Source of the DNA: Nesterenkonia ebinurensis
GTDB taxonomy: Bacteria; Actinomycetota; Actinomycetes; Actinomycetales; Micrococcaceae
NCBI RefSeq assembly: GCF_008711175.1
Contig: NZ_VWNF01000006.1
Coordinates: 1 to 56,198, forward strand
Direction: 5' to 3'
Length of the DNA stretch: 56,198 bases
Under the pieces are notes generated by a model that had not been told where the DNA came from, did no database searches, and saw only the letters and a program-made list of their open reading frames with translations. The stretch's first letter is position 1, and each line of letters begins with the position of its first letter. This document shows positions 14,668 through 22,884 of the stretch, one piece after another. Position numbers and translations under genes: made by a program.

Positions 14668-15864
14668 ATGACCGAAGAACACGCCACCCCCTCACTCCAG
14701 CGCTCCAGACGGATATGGCCTGTGCTCGCGGTGCTCACCGCGGCAACGTTCTGGACTGTCACCTTAGAGATGCTCCCCTCCGGGCTTCTGCCGTCGATGA
14801 GCCGGGACCTGCGGGTGTCGGAGAGCGCCATCGGGGTGCTGGTCAGCGCGTGGGCAGTCACCATCGTCGTGGCCAGCATCCTCTTGGTCCGCTTGACTCT
14901 GAAGGTACCGCGCACCGTGCTGCTGACCATCAGCCTCGCCGCGACTGCCCCAGCCAATCTGCTCACCGCTCTCGCCCCGGACTACACCTTCGCGCTGATC
15001 GGCCGCGTTCTGGCTGCGACGGCACACGGACTGTTCTGGGCGGTGGTCGTCTCCTACGTCGCCACCATTGTCGACCCGGCACGCGTGGGACGAGCACTGT
15101 CGATCGTGCTGGCCGGACCCGCACTCGCTGGTCTTGCCGGGCTGCCCACTGCGGCGTTCATCGCCGAGCACTCCGGCTGGCGCGGGGTGTTCTCGGGACT
15201 CTCAGTGTTCCTGGCTCTGACTGCTTGCGCACTCTGGTTCATCCTGCCCCGGCACACCCAGACCCCCGGGGCGCAGGAGACCACCGGGGTCTGGGATCGC
15301 AGTGCGCGCGGCGTCGTGCTCGTTGCTTTTGCTGGCGGTCTGGTTCTGATGGGCCACTTCGCTGCCTTCACCTATATCACCACGCTGATCACCGGCCTCG
15401 GCGGGCTCGGCAGCAGTGCCATTCCTGCTGTACTGCTGGTCCTGGGAGCCACCGGCGGCCTCGGCGTCGCGGTCTCTGGGGTCGCCTCCGACCAGTACCC
15501 ACGCGCTGCAGTCATCGCCGCGGCCGCCATGATCGCCACAGGTCTGATACTGCTACGCCTCGGCGATGGTTATCCGGTCCTCTTCGTGACCGGCACAATC
15601 GTGTGGGGCTTTGCGATCGGCGCATTTCCGCCGATCCTGCAAGCGCGGGTGCTCCGCCTCTCCAGCCCATCGTTCCGCCCACTGGCCGGCAGCATTGTTG
15701 TCTCGGTGCTCAACCTCGGCATCGCCAGCGGCGCGACTCTCGGCGGGATCATCCTAGAACTAGGACAAGCCACTCTGGTGCTCACTGCACTGATCTCAAC
15801 CGCCATAGGAACCCTGGGCCTCGCGCTCAAACCGCCCACGCATCCCGCTGACGCAGGCACATGA
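14668..15864 (+). CDS. MFS efflux transporter (12 segments)
   Basis: A 398-residue integral membrane protein of the DHA1/AraJ-type drug or sugar efflux group. The first segment ends in LEMLPSGLLPSMSRDLRVSESAIGVLVSAWA, which is typical of this group, and about twelve hydrophobic stretches follow. The loop after segment 2 (RLTLKVPRTVLL) is the usual MFS motif A region in weak form. The divergent MerR gene and dyad make it an inducible pump. The substrate cannot be read from sequence. Confidence 0.8.
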   Translation: MTEEHATPSLQRSRRIWPVLAVLTAATFWTVTLEMLPSGLLPSMSRDLRVSESAIGVLVSAWAVTIVVASILLVRLTLKVPRTVLLTISLAATAPANLLTALAPDYTFALIGRVLAATAHGLFWAVVVSYVATIVDPARVGRALSIVLAGPALAGLAGLPTAAFIAEHSGWRGVFSGLSVFLALTACALWFILPRHTQTPGAQETTGVWDRSARGVVLVAFAGGLVLMGHFAAFTYITTLITGLGGLGSSAIPAVLLVLGATGGLGVAVSGVASDQYPRAAVIAAAAMIATGLILLRLGDGYPVLFVTGTIVWGFAIGAFPPILQARVLRLSSPSFRPLAGSIVVSVLNLGIASGATLGGIILELGQATLVLTALISTAIGTLGLALKPPTHPADAGT

Positions 15865-15964
15865 ACCTGATGGTCCGAGATGAAGATGCTGTTCCCTACC
15901 AGGCTCGACGTCGGAGATGACTCTGAGAAGCCGGAAGCGGTCGACTCACCACACGATCCCCACG

Positions 15965-16372
15965 TCAATCAGATGCTCCCAGGCCGGTGAACGGCATCGG
16001 GGACTCCGACACACAGATGCACTCCTGCAGGTCCGAACACCCGGCCTCCACAACGGAGACCAGATCAGCGCGCATGGACTGGAGATCCGCGATCTTGGCG
16101 TCGATGTCCGTGATCTTCTTCTTGGCATGTGCTCGGAGTCCCGGACGGGGGCCGCGATGTGAACCGATGGCGAGCAGGTCCTGGATCTCATCCAAGGTGA
16201 ATCCCAGCCGCTGCGTGGCTTTGATCATTCGCAACAGGACGAGGGCATCGTGGCCGTAGTCGCGGTGACCACCGAGCGACCTGTCCGGTTCCGGTAACAG
16301 GCCGCGGCGCTCATAGTAGCGCAGCGTCTGGCGATTGAGGCCCGCTTCTCGGGCGAGTTGGCCGGGTCTCAT
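15965..16372 (-). CDS. MerR-family metal-type regulator
   Basis: A 135-residue protein starting MRPGQLAREAGLNRQTLRYYERRGLLPEPDR. The linker TQRLGFTLDEIQDLLAI and the C-terminal AGCSDLQECICVSESPMPF resemble mercury or heavy-metal MerR proteins, whose C-terminal cysteines bind the metal. The usual Cys before the dimerisation helix is replaced by GPRPGL, so the ligand may differ from mercury. It overlaps the thioredoxin-fusion gene by four bases (ATGA) and is probably made from the dyad promoter at 17113. Confidence 0.75.
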   Translation of the reverse strand: MRPGQLAREAGLNRQTLRYYERRGLLPEPDRSLGGHRDYGHDALVLLRMIKATQRLGFTLDEIQDLLAIGSHRGPRPGLRAHAKKKITDIDAKIADLQSMRADLVSVVEAGCSDLQECICVSESPMPFTGLGASD

Positions 16373-17058
16373 TGGTCCGCCCCCACGAGGGCCGCTTTGG
16401 TTTTCGCGGAAATGGCCTGTTCCTCGATCCCCGTGAGCACCTCTGCACGCGATGGTGGAACCCGTACGTCCAAGATGAACGCCCCACGCGTCGGCCGGAT
16501 GGAGAAGTCGAAGAAGTCACAGCACTCCGCCTCTCGCGCGGTCAGGTCTCGCACCTGGTCCTCGATCTGGGGAGCAGCGTCCAGGCGAAGGCGCAGCCAG
16601 GTAGGTTCGCGGCGTTCGGTCGAGTGGAGTGCCGCGGCGAACAGGTTTTCGAATTCGTTCAGGCGACCGGGCCGGTCGACGCTGGGTAGTCTGCACGCAT
16701 CTTCTGGCACCCAGGTCGTAGCCGCAGCAGGCGATGTCCCGTGAGCGGCCGCGGTGAAGATGTCCTGAAGTACCGCCTTGGGCTGTGCTCCGATAACCTT
16801 CGCCAGAGGCCTCTCCCGCCCCAGGGCGATCACCGTTGGCGTTGAGGTGACGCCGTACTTCGCCACCAGTTCTGGGTTTTCCTCGGCGTTCACCTTCACC
16901 AGCTGCACCTGGTCTGCAAACTCTTTTTCCAGCGCATCGAGGACCGGCGCTATGCGGCGGCAGTTTCCGCACCATGGGGCGAAGAACTCGACGACGACAG
17001 GAACTTGTGATTCCTTCAGTGCGCTTGCGAGGTCTTGGTGTGTCACGTCGATGGTCAT
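16369..17058 (-). CDS. thioredoxin fused to a CC-FF domain
   Basis: The start at 17058 (MTIDVTHQDL) follows an AGAAAGG site. Residues 1-105 are a full thioredoxin with active site WCGNC (Cys30, Cys33) and the cis-Pro segment TSTPT. A linker leads to a second domain (about 120-229) with ACRLPS and EAECCDFFDF, a cysteine-pair domain I know as a companion of MerR-type operons in actinobacteria. The fusion would couple disulfide exchange with metal or oxidant handling. It is the first gene of the operon with the MerR gene. Confidence 0.75.
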   Translation of the reverse strand: MTIDVTHQDLASALKESQVPVVVEFFAPWCGNCRRIAPVLDALEKEFADQVQLVKVNAEENPELVAKYGVTSTPTVIALGRERPLAKVIGAQPKAVLQDIFTAAAHGTSPAAATTWVPEDACRLPSVDRPGRLNEFENLFAAALHSTERREPTWLRLRLDAAPQIEDQVRDLTAREAECCDFFDFSIRPTRGAFILDVRVPPSRAEVLTGIEEQAISAKTKAALVGADQ

Positions 17059-17106
17059 GGGTCTCGCCTTTCTTCTCTGCCGGTCGTCTTGTTCGACCGC
17101 ACCACC

Positions 17107-17138
17107 AGCGTAAATCGGTACCTGGGTACTGATTGCAA
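17107..17138 (-). promoter_or_regulatory. MerR-type promoter of the thioredoxin-fusion operon
   Basis: On the minus strand TTGCAA (138-133) and TACGCT (112-107 of 17100) are separated by 20 bases, the long spacer typical of MerR promoters. The spacer contains the dyad AATC-n-GTACC / GGTAC-n-GATT (17113-17134). Confidence 0.7.
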
Positions 17139-17294
17139 GTCCCCATTGCAGAATCAGCGAGCCGGGGCGGAGGCGACGAAGCGTCGCGCTCTTATCGGCT
17201 GGGCAGCTCGAGAAGAACAGGCCGCCCTCGATCGCATCTCGGTTTGCCGACGAATGACGAGGCATCCGGGCCGAAGGCCTGGCACTCACCGGAC

Positions 17295-17642
17295 TCAGCT
17301 CAGTTCAGGCGAAACCTCAATGATCCTTGTGAGAGCTTCGCGCGTTGCTACGCGCTGGTCGATCTCTTCGTTGAGCCGGTCCCGCTCCTGCACCAGACGA
17401 GCAGTCAGAAGCGATGTCTGGGTCGAAGGTTCAGTCATGCACGGCAGCACATCATCGATTGCCGCAGTTCCCAGGCCGGCAGCAAGCAACTGCCGGATCA
17501 CCGTGATCCGGTCAACGTCTGACTCCTCGTAATACCGTTGCCCGCTGGCACTGCGCGTTGGCAAGATGAGCCCGCACTCCTCGTAGTAGCGCAGCGACCG
17601 GATGCTTGCCCCGGTGCGCTGAGCGAGCTCACCGATACGCAT
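17295..17642 (-). CDS. MerR-family regulator
   Basis: A 115-residue protein (MRIGELAQRTGASIRSLRYYEECGLI, then GQRYYEESDVDRITVIRQLL), with a single Cys-Met segment (VLPCMTEP) and a C-terminal coiled coil. It is divergent from a VOC-family gene at 17685 and shares a short promoter region with it. Its ligand is unknown. Confidence 0.85.
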   Translation of the reverse strand: MRIGELAQRTGASIRSLRYYEECGLILPTRSASGQRYYEESDVDRITVIRQLLAAGLGTAAIDDVLPCMTEPSTQTSLLTARLVQERDRLNEEIDQRVATREALTRIIEVSPELS

Positions 17643-17650
17643 GACTTGCC

Positions 17651-17668
17651 CCTCACATTGATGTCAGG
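17651..17668. promoter_or_regulatory. MerR operator between divergent MerR and VOC genes
   Basis: CCTCACA-TTGA-TGTCAGG, a dyad with one mismatch, lies inside the spacer between CTTGCC and TATCCT on the plus strand. This layout fits MerR-type activation of the VOC gene. Confidence 0.55.
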
Positions 17669-17684
17669 TTTTATCCTCATCAGC

Positions 17685-18146
17685 ATGACACATTCCACAT
17701 CTGAACAGCAGCCCCCGGTGAAACAACTTCGCCTCATCGTCGAGGCTGAGGACTTCGACGCCGCCCTCACCTTCTACCGCGACGTGCTCGGCCTCCCTGA
17801 GAGCGCCGCCTTCGAAGGTGACGGCGAGGCCCGCGTCGCAATCCTCGAAGCAGGCAGAGCCACCCTGGAACTCTCCAACCCCGCGCAGGTGAAGATGATC
17901 GATGCCGTTGAGGCCGATGGGCGACCCAGCGCCCGTATCCGCCCCGCTTTCGAGGTCGACGACGGCCCAGCGAGGACCGATGATCTCACTGATGCCGGGG
18001 CCGAGCTCATCGCAGCACCGCGGGAAACCCCTTGGCGGTCCTTGAACTCCCGCCTCAACGCCCCAGCAGACCTCGAAATCACCCTGTTCCAGGAACTCGA
18101 AACTCCCGATCAACGGCACACGAAACCCGGTTTCAAGCAACTCTGA
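17685..18146 (+). CDS. VOC-family (glyoxalase/bleomycin resistance-like) protein
   Basis: A 153-residue protein. VKQLRLIVEAEDFDAALTFYRDVLGLPE is the first beta-alpha-beta module of vicinal-oxygen-chelate proteins, and DLEITLFQELE the end of the second. Members bind a metal for lyase or dioxygenase chemistry or sequester antibiotics. I start at the ATG at 17685; an upstream in-frame extension would run over the operator. Control by the divergent MerR gene is likely. Confidence 0.8.
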   Translation: MTHSTSEQQPPVKQLRLIVEAEDFDAALTFYRDVLGLPESAAFEGDGEARVAILEAGRATLELSNPAQVKMIDAVEADGRPSARIRPAFEVDDGPARTDDLTDAGAELIAAPRETPWRSLNSRLNAPADLEITLFQELETPDQRHTKPGFKQL

Positions 18147-18212
18147 ACGGAACATTCCCCACACTTAGGTGACGATGCTCGTGCCGCAAAACGCCTCGGC
18201 CGGCTTGTCCCG

Positions 18213-18230
18213 ACGGCGCTCTAGCGCCGT
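18213..18230. terminator. hairpin between convergent genes
   Basis: ACGGCGCT-CT-AGCGCCGT forms a perfect stem with no T-run. It sits between the VOC gene end and the convergent TetR remnant, so it may act as a shared terminator. Confidence 0.4.
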
Positions 18231-18237
18231 GCGTCAA

Positions 18238-18495
18238 TCATGAGGCGTTCTGCAGGAGCGCCTCGGCCATCTTCTTGGCTTGCCGGGCGGGGCGGTCGGT
18301 TCGTTCATAGAGTTCGGTGACTGCGGCCCCGTCCATCAGGAGCAGGAGCCGCCGGGCCAGGTCGGGATCGTCGGGGTATCCGGCATCGACCAGCAACGTG
18401 CGAAGGTATCCGGCGACGGCGTCCTTGTGCTGATTTGCCATGGCGCGGATCTGACTGTCCGGTTCCGCCACTTCGGCAATGGCGTTGATGAAAGC
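18238..18495 (-). pseudogene. TetR C-terminal remnant
   Basis: In frame directly after the TGA of the SARP gene, the sequence reads AFINAIAEVAEPDSQIRAMANQHKDAVAGYLRTLL, then GAAVTELYER to LLQNAS. That is the ligand domain of AcrR/TetR proteins (usually RGCAFINA...). The DNA-binding half is absent. A product from the internal ATG at 18471 could still be made, but as a regulator it is broken. Confidence 0.7.
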
Positions 18496-21400
18496 TCAGC
18501 CTCGGGTGAACTCCTCCGAGGTGGGCAGAGCCTCTTCGCCCAGTATTCGGGTCACCCAGCGGGCGCCATGATGCTTTTCGGCGGCAGAGAGAGAATCGAG
18601 GATCTCTACCGCGTTGATTGTGTCTCCGCGGGCCGTTGCCCATGCCGCCTGAGCCGCCCTAGCGAATATTTCAACGGGCCGGAAGGCCATCGTTCTTGTC
18701 AGGGTCAGTGCTTCCTCGATGGCCTTCTCTGCGGCATCAAAATCACCGGCACGGAGACTGTTCAGGGCACGGATGAGAAACCAGTATGCAGCTTCACCGT
18801 TGAAATCAAGATTAACAGTCAGTTCCAGGACCTCTTCGGCGATCTTCTCAGCGGCTGCCGTCTGGCCGTCGTTCTCTGCCTTGATGTGAAGTACCGTGAG
18901 CAGTTGGCTAAGACCGTAGTCGTCGCCGCTCTCACGCAAGATCGTCTCCGCATCATGGCCACCCGGCAACCCCTGGGGTGGAACATTCCAATGGTCCAGC
19001 AGGAAAAAATCCCGCTGAACAGCGGCGAAAGCTGCACCGTGCAGGTCTCCATGCGCTGCTAAGTAGTCGATGGCTTCCTGAGCCAGCTGTTCGCCAATGT
19101 GTCGGTAGTCCTCCGAAGTAATCAAGGCTGTGGCGGGGAACCACTGCACCTGCATACGGGCTCGCACAGACTCCTCGTCGTCCCCGAAAGCAGCCAATGC
19201 AGTGGTGATCTCTCTATACCGGGGACTCATGTCCATGTCAGGACTCTCATCGACTCTGGCCACCAGGACTGCTGCTTGCTTATGTGAGTTGTCGCGAGGC
19301 CCCTGACAGGCCACAGTGGACCGCAGGGCATGGACCAGGCCCCCTAGCTGTCCGGTCATCCAGCGGTACCAGAACGTGGAGAGAATCAGCGCCACCGCAT
19401 TGGCTCCGTCCCCGGTACGCAATGCTTCGGCATGGGCATGGCGGAGGTGTTCCCGTTCCTCATCGAGCCAGCGTATCCAGTCCCGGGCATGGGGGCCGAA
19501 CACGAAGTCTCGGGCGCATTCCGCCATTGTCCGGTGGTATGCGATGTGGCGGGCCGCGACCTCCGGCCTTTCCCCGGTGTTTTTGAGCTTCTCCGCGGCA
19601 TAGGTCGCCACTGTTTCCAGCAGCCGGTAACGCACAGTAGTACCGCTTTCGGCCTCGATGTGCACTGTGGAGACCAGGCTGCGGTCCACCAGCCGAGCGA
19701 GTACAGGCAAAGCCTCAGTTCGAAGCAACAGACTGCTCCCCAGCTCATCCGCGCTCTGTCCAGCCTGGCTATGTTCAACGGGGTTCTGCGTCTGGGCGGT
19801 TCCTGCCGGCATACCGTAGTCTGAGCAGATCGCCTCGATGGTGTCCAGTGTCCAGCTGGTCGGGTGAACGGCGAGCCTGCGCAGGAGGGCTTGTTCGGTC
19901 TCGTCAAGCAGCTCCCAGCTCCAGTCGAGCATGCCACGCAGAGTCTGCTGGCGCCGCGGCGCGCCCCTGACAGAACCCGCAAACAGATCGAGCCGGTCGG
20001 TGATGCGTTCAAGCAGATCCTGGGGCGTCAAGGTGTTCATCCTTCCGGCGGCGAGCTCGATCGCTAGCGGAAGTCCGTCCAGGCGACGGCAGAGCTCGGC
20101 GATGATGCTGTGGTCCTGTTCGCTGAGCTGAAGCTGCGGAGCGACTGCACGAGTCCTGACCAGGAACAGCCTGACCGCCGGCGCATCGCTCGGCTGCACC
20201 GCACCACCCTGGGCGGGAGAGCCTTGATCGTCGGGGACAGGACATTCCACTGCGAGCGGCATGAGAGGGAGTCGCTGCTCCTCCGGAAAGCCCAGCGGCT
20301 CGCGGCTGGTTGCCAGCACTCGCACATGCTCTGTTCTGCTGAGCAGCTCTGCGGTGAACAGCGGTGCAGCGTCGATCAGATGCTCGCAGTTGTCCAGCAC
20401 CAGCAGCGCCCTGCGCTCCTCCAGTGCAGCGGCTACACGGGAGAGCAGCGTTTCATGATCACCCTGGGCCGCGGGCAGCTTGAGCAGTGTGACCATCAGC
20501 TCCGTGATGGATTCGATGGCCCCGCCCCCAGCCAGGCCGGTGAGATCGACGAACCAGGCCGAGCTGAGGTCCGGTGCACTCTCTTGCGAGCCCTCATCTT
20601 GGTCCGCGAGGATACTGACTGCTGCAGCAGTAGCCAGGCGCGTCTTGCCTACACCACCGGCACCGAGCACCGTGACCAGACGCTGGTTGAGGATGAGCTC
20701 TTTCAGAGTTGCTAACTCTGGCTCTCTCCCGATCAGTGCAGAACTGAGCTGCGGGAGGTTCCCTTGCAGGCGCCTTGCATCGGCGTGAGGACTTGACGGC
20801 ACGGAGACTGCTTGAGTCCGGCCACTTGGTACCGGAGCAGGTGTGAGTTCGGGATCTTGCCGGAGAATCTTCTGGTGCAGTTTTTGGGTCGTGGCGCGTG
20901 GGTCGGCTCCGAGCTCCTCAGCCAGATGTGTGCGCAGCCGTTCGTACAGTCTCAGGGACTCCGGATGTCTGCCGGTCAGATAGCAGGCATGCATCGCAGT
21001 GGCCACCAGCGCTTCCCGAGTGGAGTGTTCACCCAGTAGCGGCTGCACCACCGCATAGGCGGGTTGGGGCCGTCCGGTCGCCAGTAATGCCTCAGCCTGC
21101 AGCTCTGCTGCCTGCAGACGGATTTCCTCCAGTGCCGTGGTGTCTGCAGTGACCCACAGCTCGTCAGCGAACTCGCCGTAGGGGCGGCCGCGCCACAGTT
21201 CTTGGATGCCGTCAAGGGTCTCCAACTGTTCGGCAGGCTCGGCGGCCGCTTGTGCCTCGAGGACACGCCACCGCAGCTCATCAGCATCGGTGCGGACGGC
21301 TTCCCCCGCTCCCTGAGATTTACCATGATTGATCTCGAGGCGGTAGCCGCCAGGCTCACGCGTCAGAACCCCGCGACCACCAACGGCTGCGCTGTCCAGC

Positions 21401-21618
21401 AGAATCCGAAGTTGAGAAAGCTTGGACTGCAGGACCCGGGCTGGATTCGCAGGCAGCGTCTGGCCCCAGACCTGGTCCAACAGTGTCTCGGTGGGCACTG
21501 CCTGCCCGTCAGCGGTGACCAGGGCCGCCAGTAGGGCGCGGACTTTCCGCTCGGGCACCTCGACCACACACCCGTCGTCGTCCCGGATGCGGATTGGTCC
21601 CAGCACCTCAATTCTCAT
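18496..21618 (-). CDS. AfsR-like SARP transcription activator with NB-ARC ATPase
   Basis: A 1040-residue regulator. Residues 1-97 are the OmpR-like winged helix (EVLGPIRIRDDDG, then LLDQVWGQTLPANPARVLQSKLSQLR). About 110-260 is the BTAD helical domain, and 300-600 an AAA/NB-ARC module with P-loop GAGGVGKT (319-326) and Walker B LLVLDNCEHL. The C-terminal half is TPR-like. Such proteins activate secondary-metabolite or catabolic operons by binding 11-bp-spaced direct repeats, and exactly such repeats lie 50 bases upstream of the divergent operon at 21751. The C-terminus (SEEFTRG-stop) may come from fusion to a TetR gene. Confidence 0.85.
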   Translation of the reverse strand: MRIEVLGPIRIRDDDGCVVEVPERKVRALLAALVTADGQAVPTETLLDQVWGQTLPANPARVLQSKLSQLRILLDSAAVGGRGVLTREPGGYRLEINHGKSQGAGEAVRTDADELRWRVLEAQAAAEPAEQLETLDGIQELWRGRPYGEFADELWVTADTTALEEIRLQAAELQAEALLATGRPQPAYAVVQPLLGEHSTREALVATAMHACYLTGRHPESLRLYERLRTHLAEELGADPRATTQKLHQKILRQDPELTPAPVPSGRTQAVSVPSSPHADARRLQGNLPQLSSALIGREPELATLKELILNQRLVTVLGAGGVGKTRLATAAAVSILADQDEGSQESAPDLSSAWFVDLTGLAGGGAIESITELMVTLLKLPAAQGDHETLLSRVAAALEERRALLVLDNCEHLIDAAPLFTAELLSRTEHVRVLATSREPLGFPEEQRLPLMPLAVECPVPDDQGSPAQGGAVQPSDAPAVRLFLVRTRAVAPQLQLSEQDHSIIAELCRRLDGLPLAIELAAGRMNTLTPQDLLERITDRLDLFAGSVRGAPRRQQTLRGMLDWSWELLDETEQALLRRLAVHPTSWTLDTIEAICSDYGMPAGTAQTQNPVEHSQAGQSADELGSSLLLRTEALPVLARLVDRSLVSTVHIEAESGTTVRYRLLETVATYAAEKLKNTGERPEVAARHIAYHRTMAECARDFVFGPHARDWIRWLDEEREHLRHAHAEALRTGDGANAVALILSTFWYRWMTGQLGGLVHALRSTVACQGPRDNSHKQAAVLVARVDESPDMDMSPRYREITTALAAFGDDEESVRARMQVQWFPATALITSEDYRHIGEQLAQEAIDYLAAHGDLHGAAFAAVQRDFFLLDHWNVPPQGLPGGHDAETILRESGDDYGLSQLLTVLHIKAENDGQTAAAEKIAEEVLELTVNLDFNGEAAYWFLIRALNSLRAGDFDAAEKAIEEALTLTRTMAFRPVEIFARAAQAAWATARGDTINAVEILDSLSAAEKHHGARWVTRILGEEALPTSEEFTRG

Positions 21619-21655
21619 GGTGCGATTCTACGGAGTCAGTGCCAACCACTTCTTG

Positions 21656-21702
21656 CGGAGACTCCTCGGAGATTTTTCGGAGACATCCCGGAGACACCAC
21701 GG
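21656..21702 (+). promoter_or_regulatory. SARP binding site: four CGGAGA direct repeats, 11-bp period
   Basis: CGGAGA begins at 21656, 21667, 21678 and 21689, each exactly 11 bases apart, with a fifth CGG at 21700. One repeat per helical turn, close to the -35 region, is the known pattern for SARP activators. The divergent gene encodes one. Confidence 0.85.
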
Positions 21703-21750
21703 TCCACGATCAGTGATGACACGTTCACCGACTCATAGGAGCCATTGACT

Positions 21751-22389
21751 ATGCCCACCGCCGAGACCCCTACCCTGGCTGTGATCATCGGCAGCATCCG
21801 CCCCGACCGCTTCGGCCCCACAGTGGCCACATGGTTCACCGCAGAAGCCCAGAAACACGGGGCTTTCGAGGTTGATGTGATCGACCTGGCCGACTATAAA
21901 CTTCCCGTGGAGCTGGCCGGCAACGATTACAGTGTTCCGCCTCCAGAGGGCGTCGTCCGGCTCGGCACGAGGCTGGCCAAAGCCGATGCCTACACGCTGA
22001 TCACCCCGGTCTACAACCGCAGCTATCCGGCCTCATTGAAGACCGCGATCGACTGGTTCTACACCGAGTGGGTGCTCCGGCCGGTCTCCTTCATCTCCTA
22101 TGGCGGGGTCACCGGTGGGCTGACCGCGGTGGAGCACCTGCGGGGGATCTTCCCGGAGTTCCCTGCTATCACCACCAAGAGCTTCATCTCCCTGGCGAAC
22201 TTCGAGAAAGTCTTCGACTACGACGGACGCCCCGTAGACACCGCTGGATTACGTGTCCCGGCCACCGCGGTCCTCGACGAACTTGCCTGGTGGGCCCCCA
22301 TGCTGCGACAAGCCCGGAAGGCCCGTCCCTACCCGGGCCTGGACTTCGAACCATCGGCCAATGGGGAAACCCACGCGGTCCCCACATAG
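21751..22389 (+). CDS. NADPH-dependent FMN reductase family protein
   Basis: A 212-residue flavodoxin-fold protein: AVIIGSIRPDRFGPTVATWF is the phosphate-binding loop (GSxRxxR type), TPVYNRSYPASLKTAIDWFYTEW the flavin/substrate motif and YGGVTGGLTAVEHLR a third signature. It reduces FMN or quinones with NADPH. The ATG at 21751 follows ATAGGAG. It is the first gene of an operon (RidA, MFS, imine reductase-like) placed under the SARP repeats, and could supply reduced flavin or detoxify a product. Confidence 0.8.
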   Translation: MPTAETPTLAVIIGSIRPDRFGPTVATWFTAEAQKHGAFEVDVIDLADYKLPVELAGNDYSVPPPEGVVRLGTRLAKADAYTLITPVYNRSYPASLKTAIDWFYTEWVLRPVSFISYGGVTGGLTAVEHLRGIFPEFPAITTKSFISLANFEKVFDYDGRPVDTAGLRVPATAVLDELAWWAPMLRQARKARPYPGLDFEPSANGETHAVPT

Positions 22390-22430
22390 CGGCTCAAGGA
22401 CCGAAAACGTCAATGAGGAGACCTCCCACC

Positions 22431-22832
22431 ATGACCCATCAGATACTTAACCCCGGTGACCTGCATAACCCGGTGAGCTTCGGCTACAGCCATCTCGCGG
22501 TGACTCACGATCTCGTCTTCGTAGCGGGTCAGTACGCCTCAGACGCGCAGGGACACGTCACATCCACGGACTTCACCGGGCAGGTCAGGCAAGCGTTTCG
22601 CAACCTCCGGACCGCTCTGACCGCAGCCGATGTGACACCAGCACACGTGGTCCAACTGCGGACCTACGTGGTGGATCTCGACACCGACAAGCTCCGCACT
22701 CTGGTCGCCCAGATCGAAGCACTTTGGGGCAAGAAACCACCGACCCAGACACTCCTGGGAGTCGCTGGCCTCGCCCTGCCGGGAATGCTCTTCGAGGTCG
22801 AGGCCATCGCGGTCACCGATGACTCTCGGTGA
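22431..22832 (+). CDS. RidA/YjgF-family protein
   Basis: A 133-residue protein whose end (PPTQTLLGVAGLALPGMLFEVEAIAV) and FVAGQYASDAQG are the RidA signature. However, the segment usually carrying the catalytic Arg reads VQLRTYVVD, followed by GVAGLALPG rather than the C-x-R-x-x-L of true enamine/imine deaminases. RidA homologues hydrolyse reactive imines, which fits the imine-reductase-like gene downstream. The start at 22431 follows TGAGGAGA. Confidence 0.8.
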   Translation: MTHQILNPGDLHNPVSFGYSHLAVTHDLVFVAGQYASDAQGHVTSTDFTGQVRQAFRNLRTALTAADVTPAHVVQLRTYVVDLDTDKLRTLVAQIEALWGKKPPTQTLLGVAGLALPGMLFEVEAIAVTDDSR

Positions 22833-22884
22833 ACGACAACAGAACACACCCGAACGACGAACACCAAGCGAAAGAGACGATCTC

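Noticed and set aside
14715-15851. Plus-strand open frame of 378 codons inside the MFS gene
   Set aside because: Arg/His-rich alternate frame of a clear 12-segment transporter.
21656-21702. CGGAGA repeats as a CRISPR-like or satellite array
   Set aside because: The 11-bp unit and position in front of a promoter fit SARP binding sites; there are no spacers.
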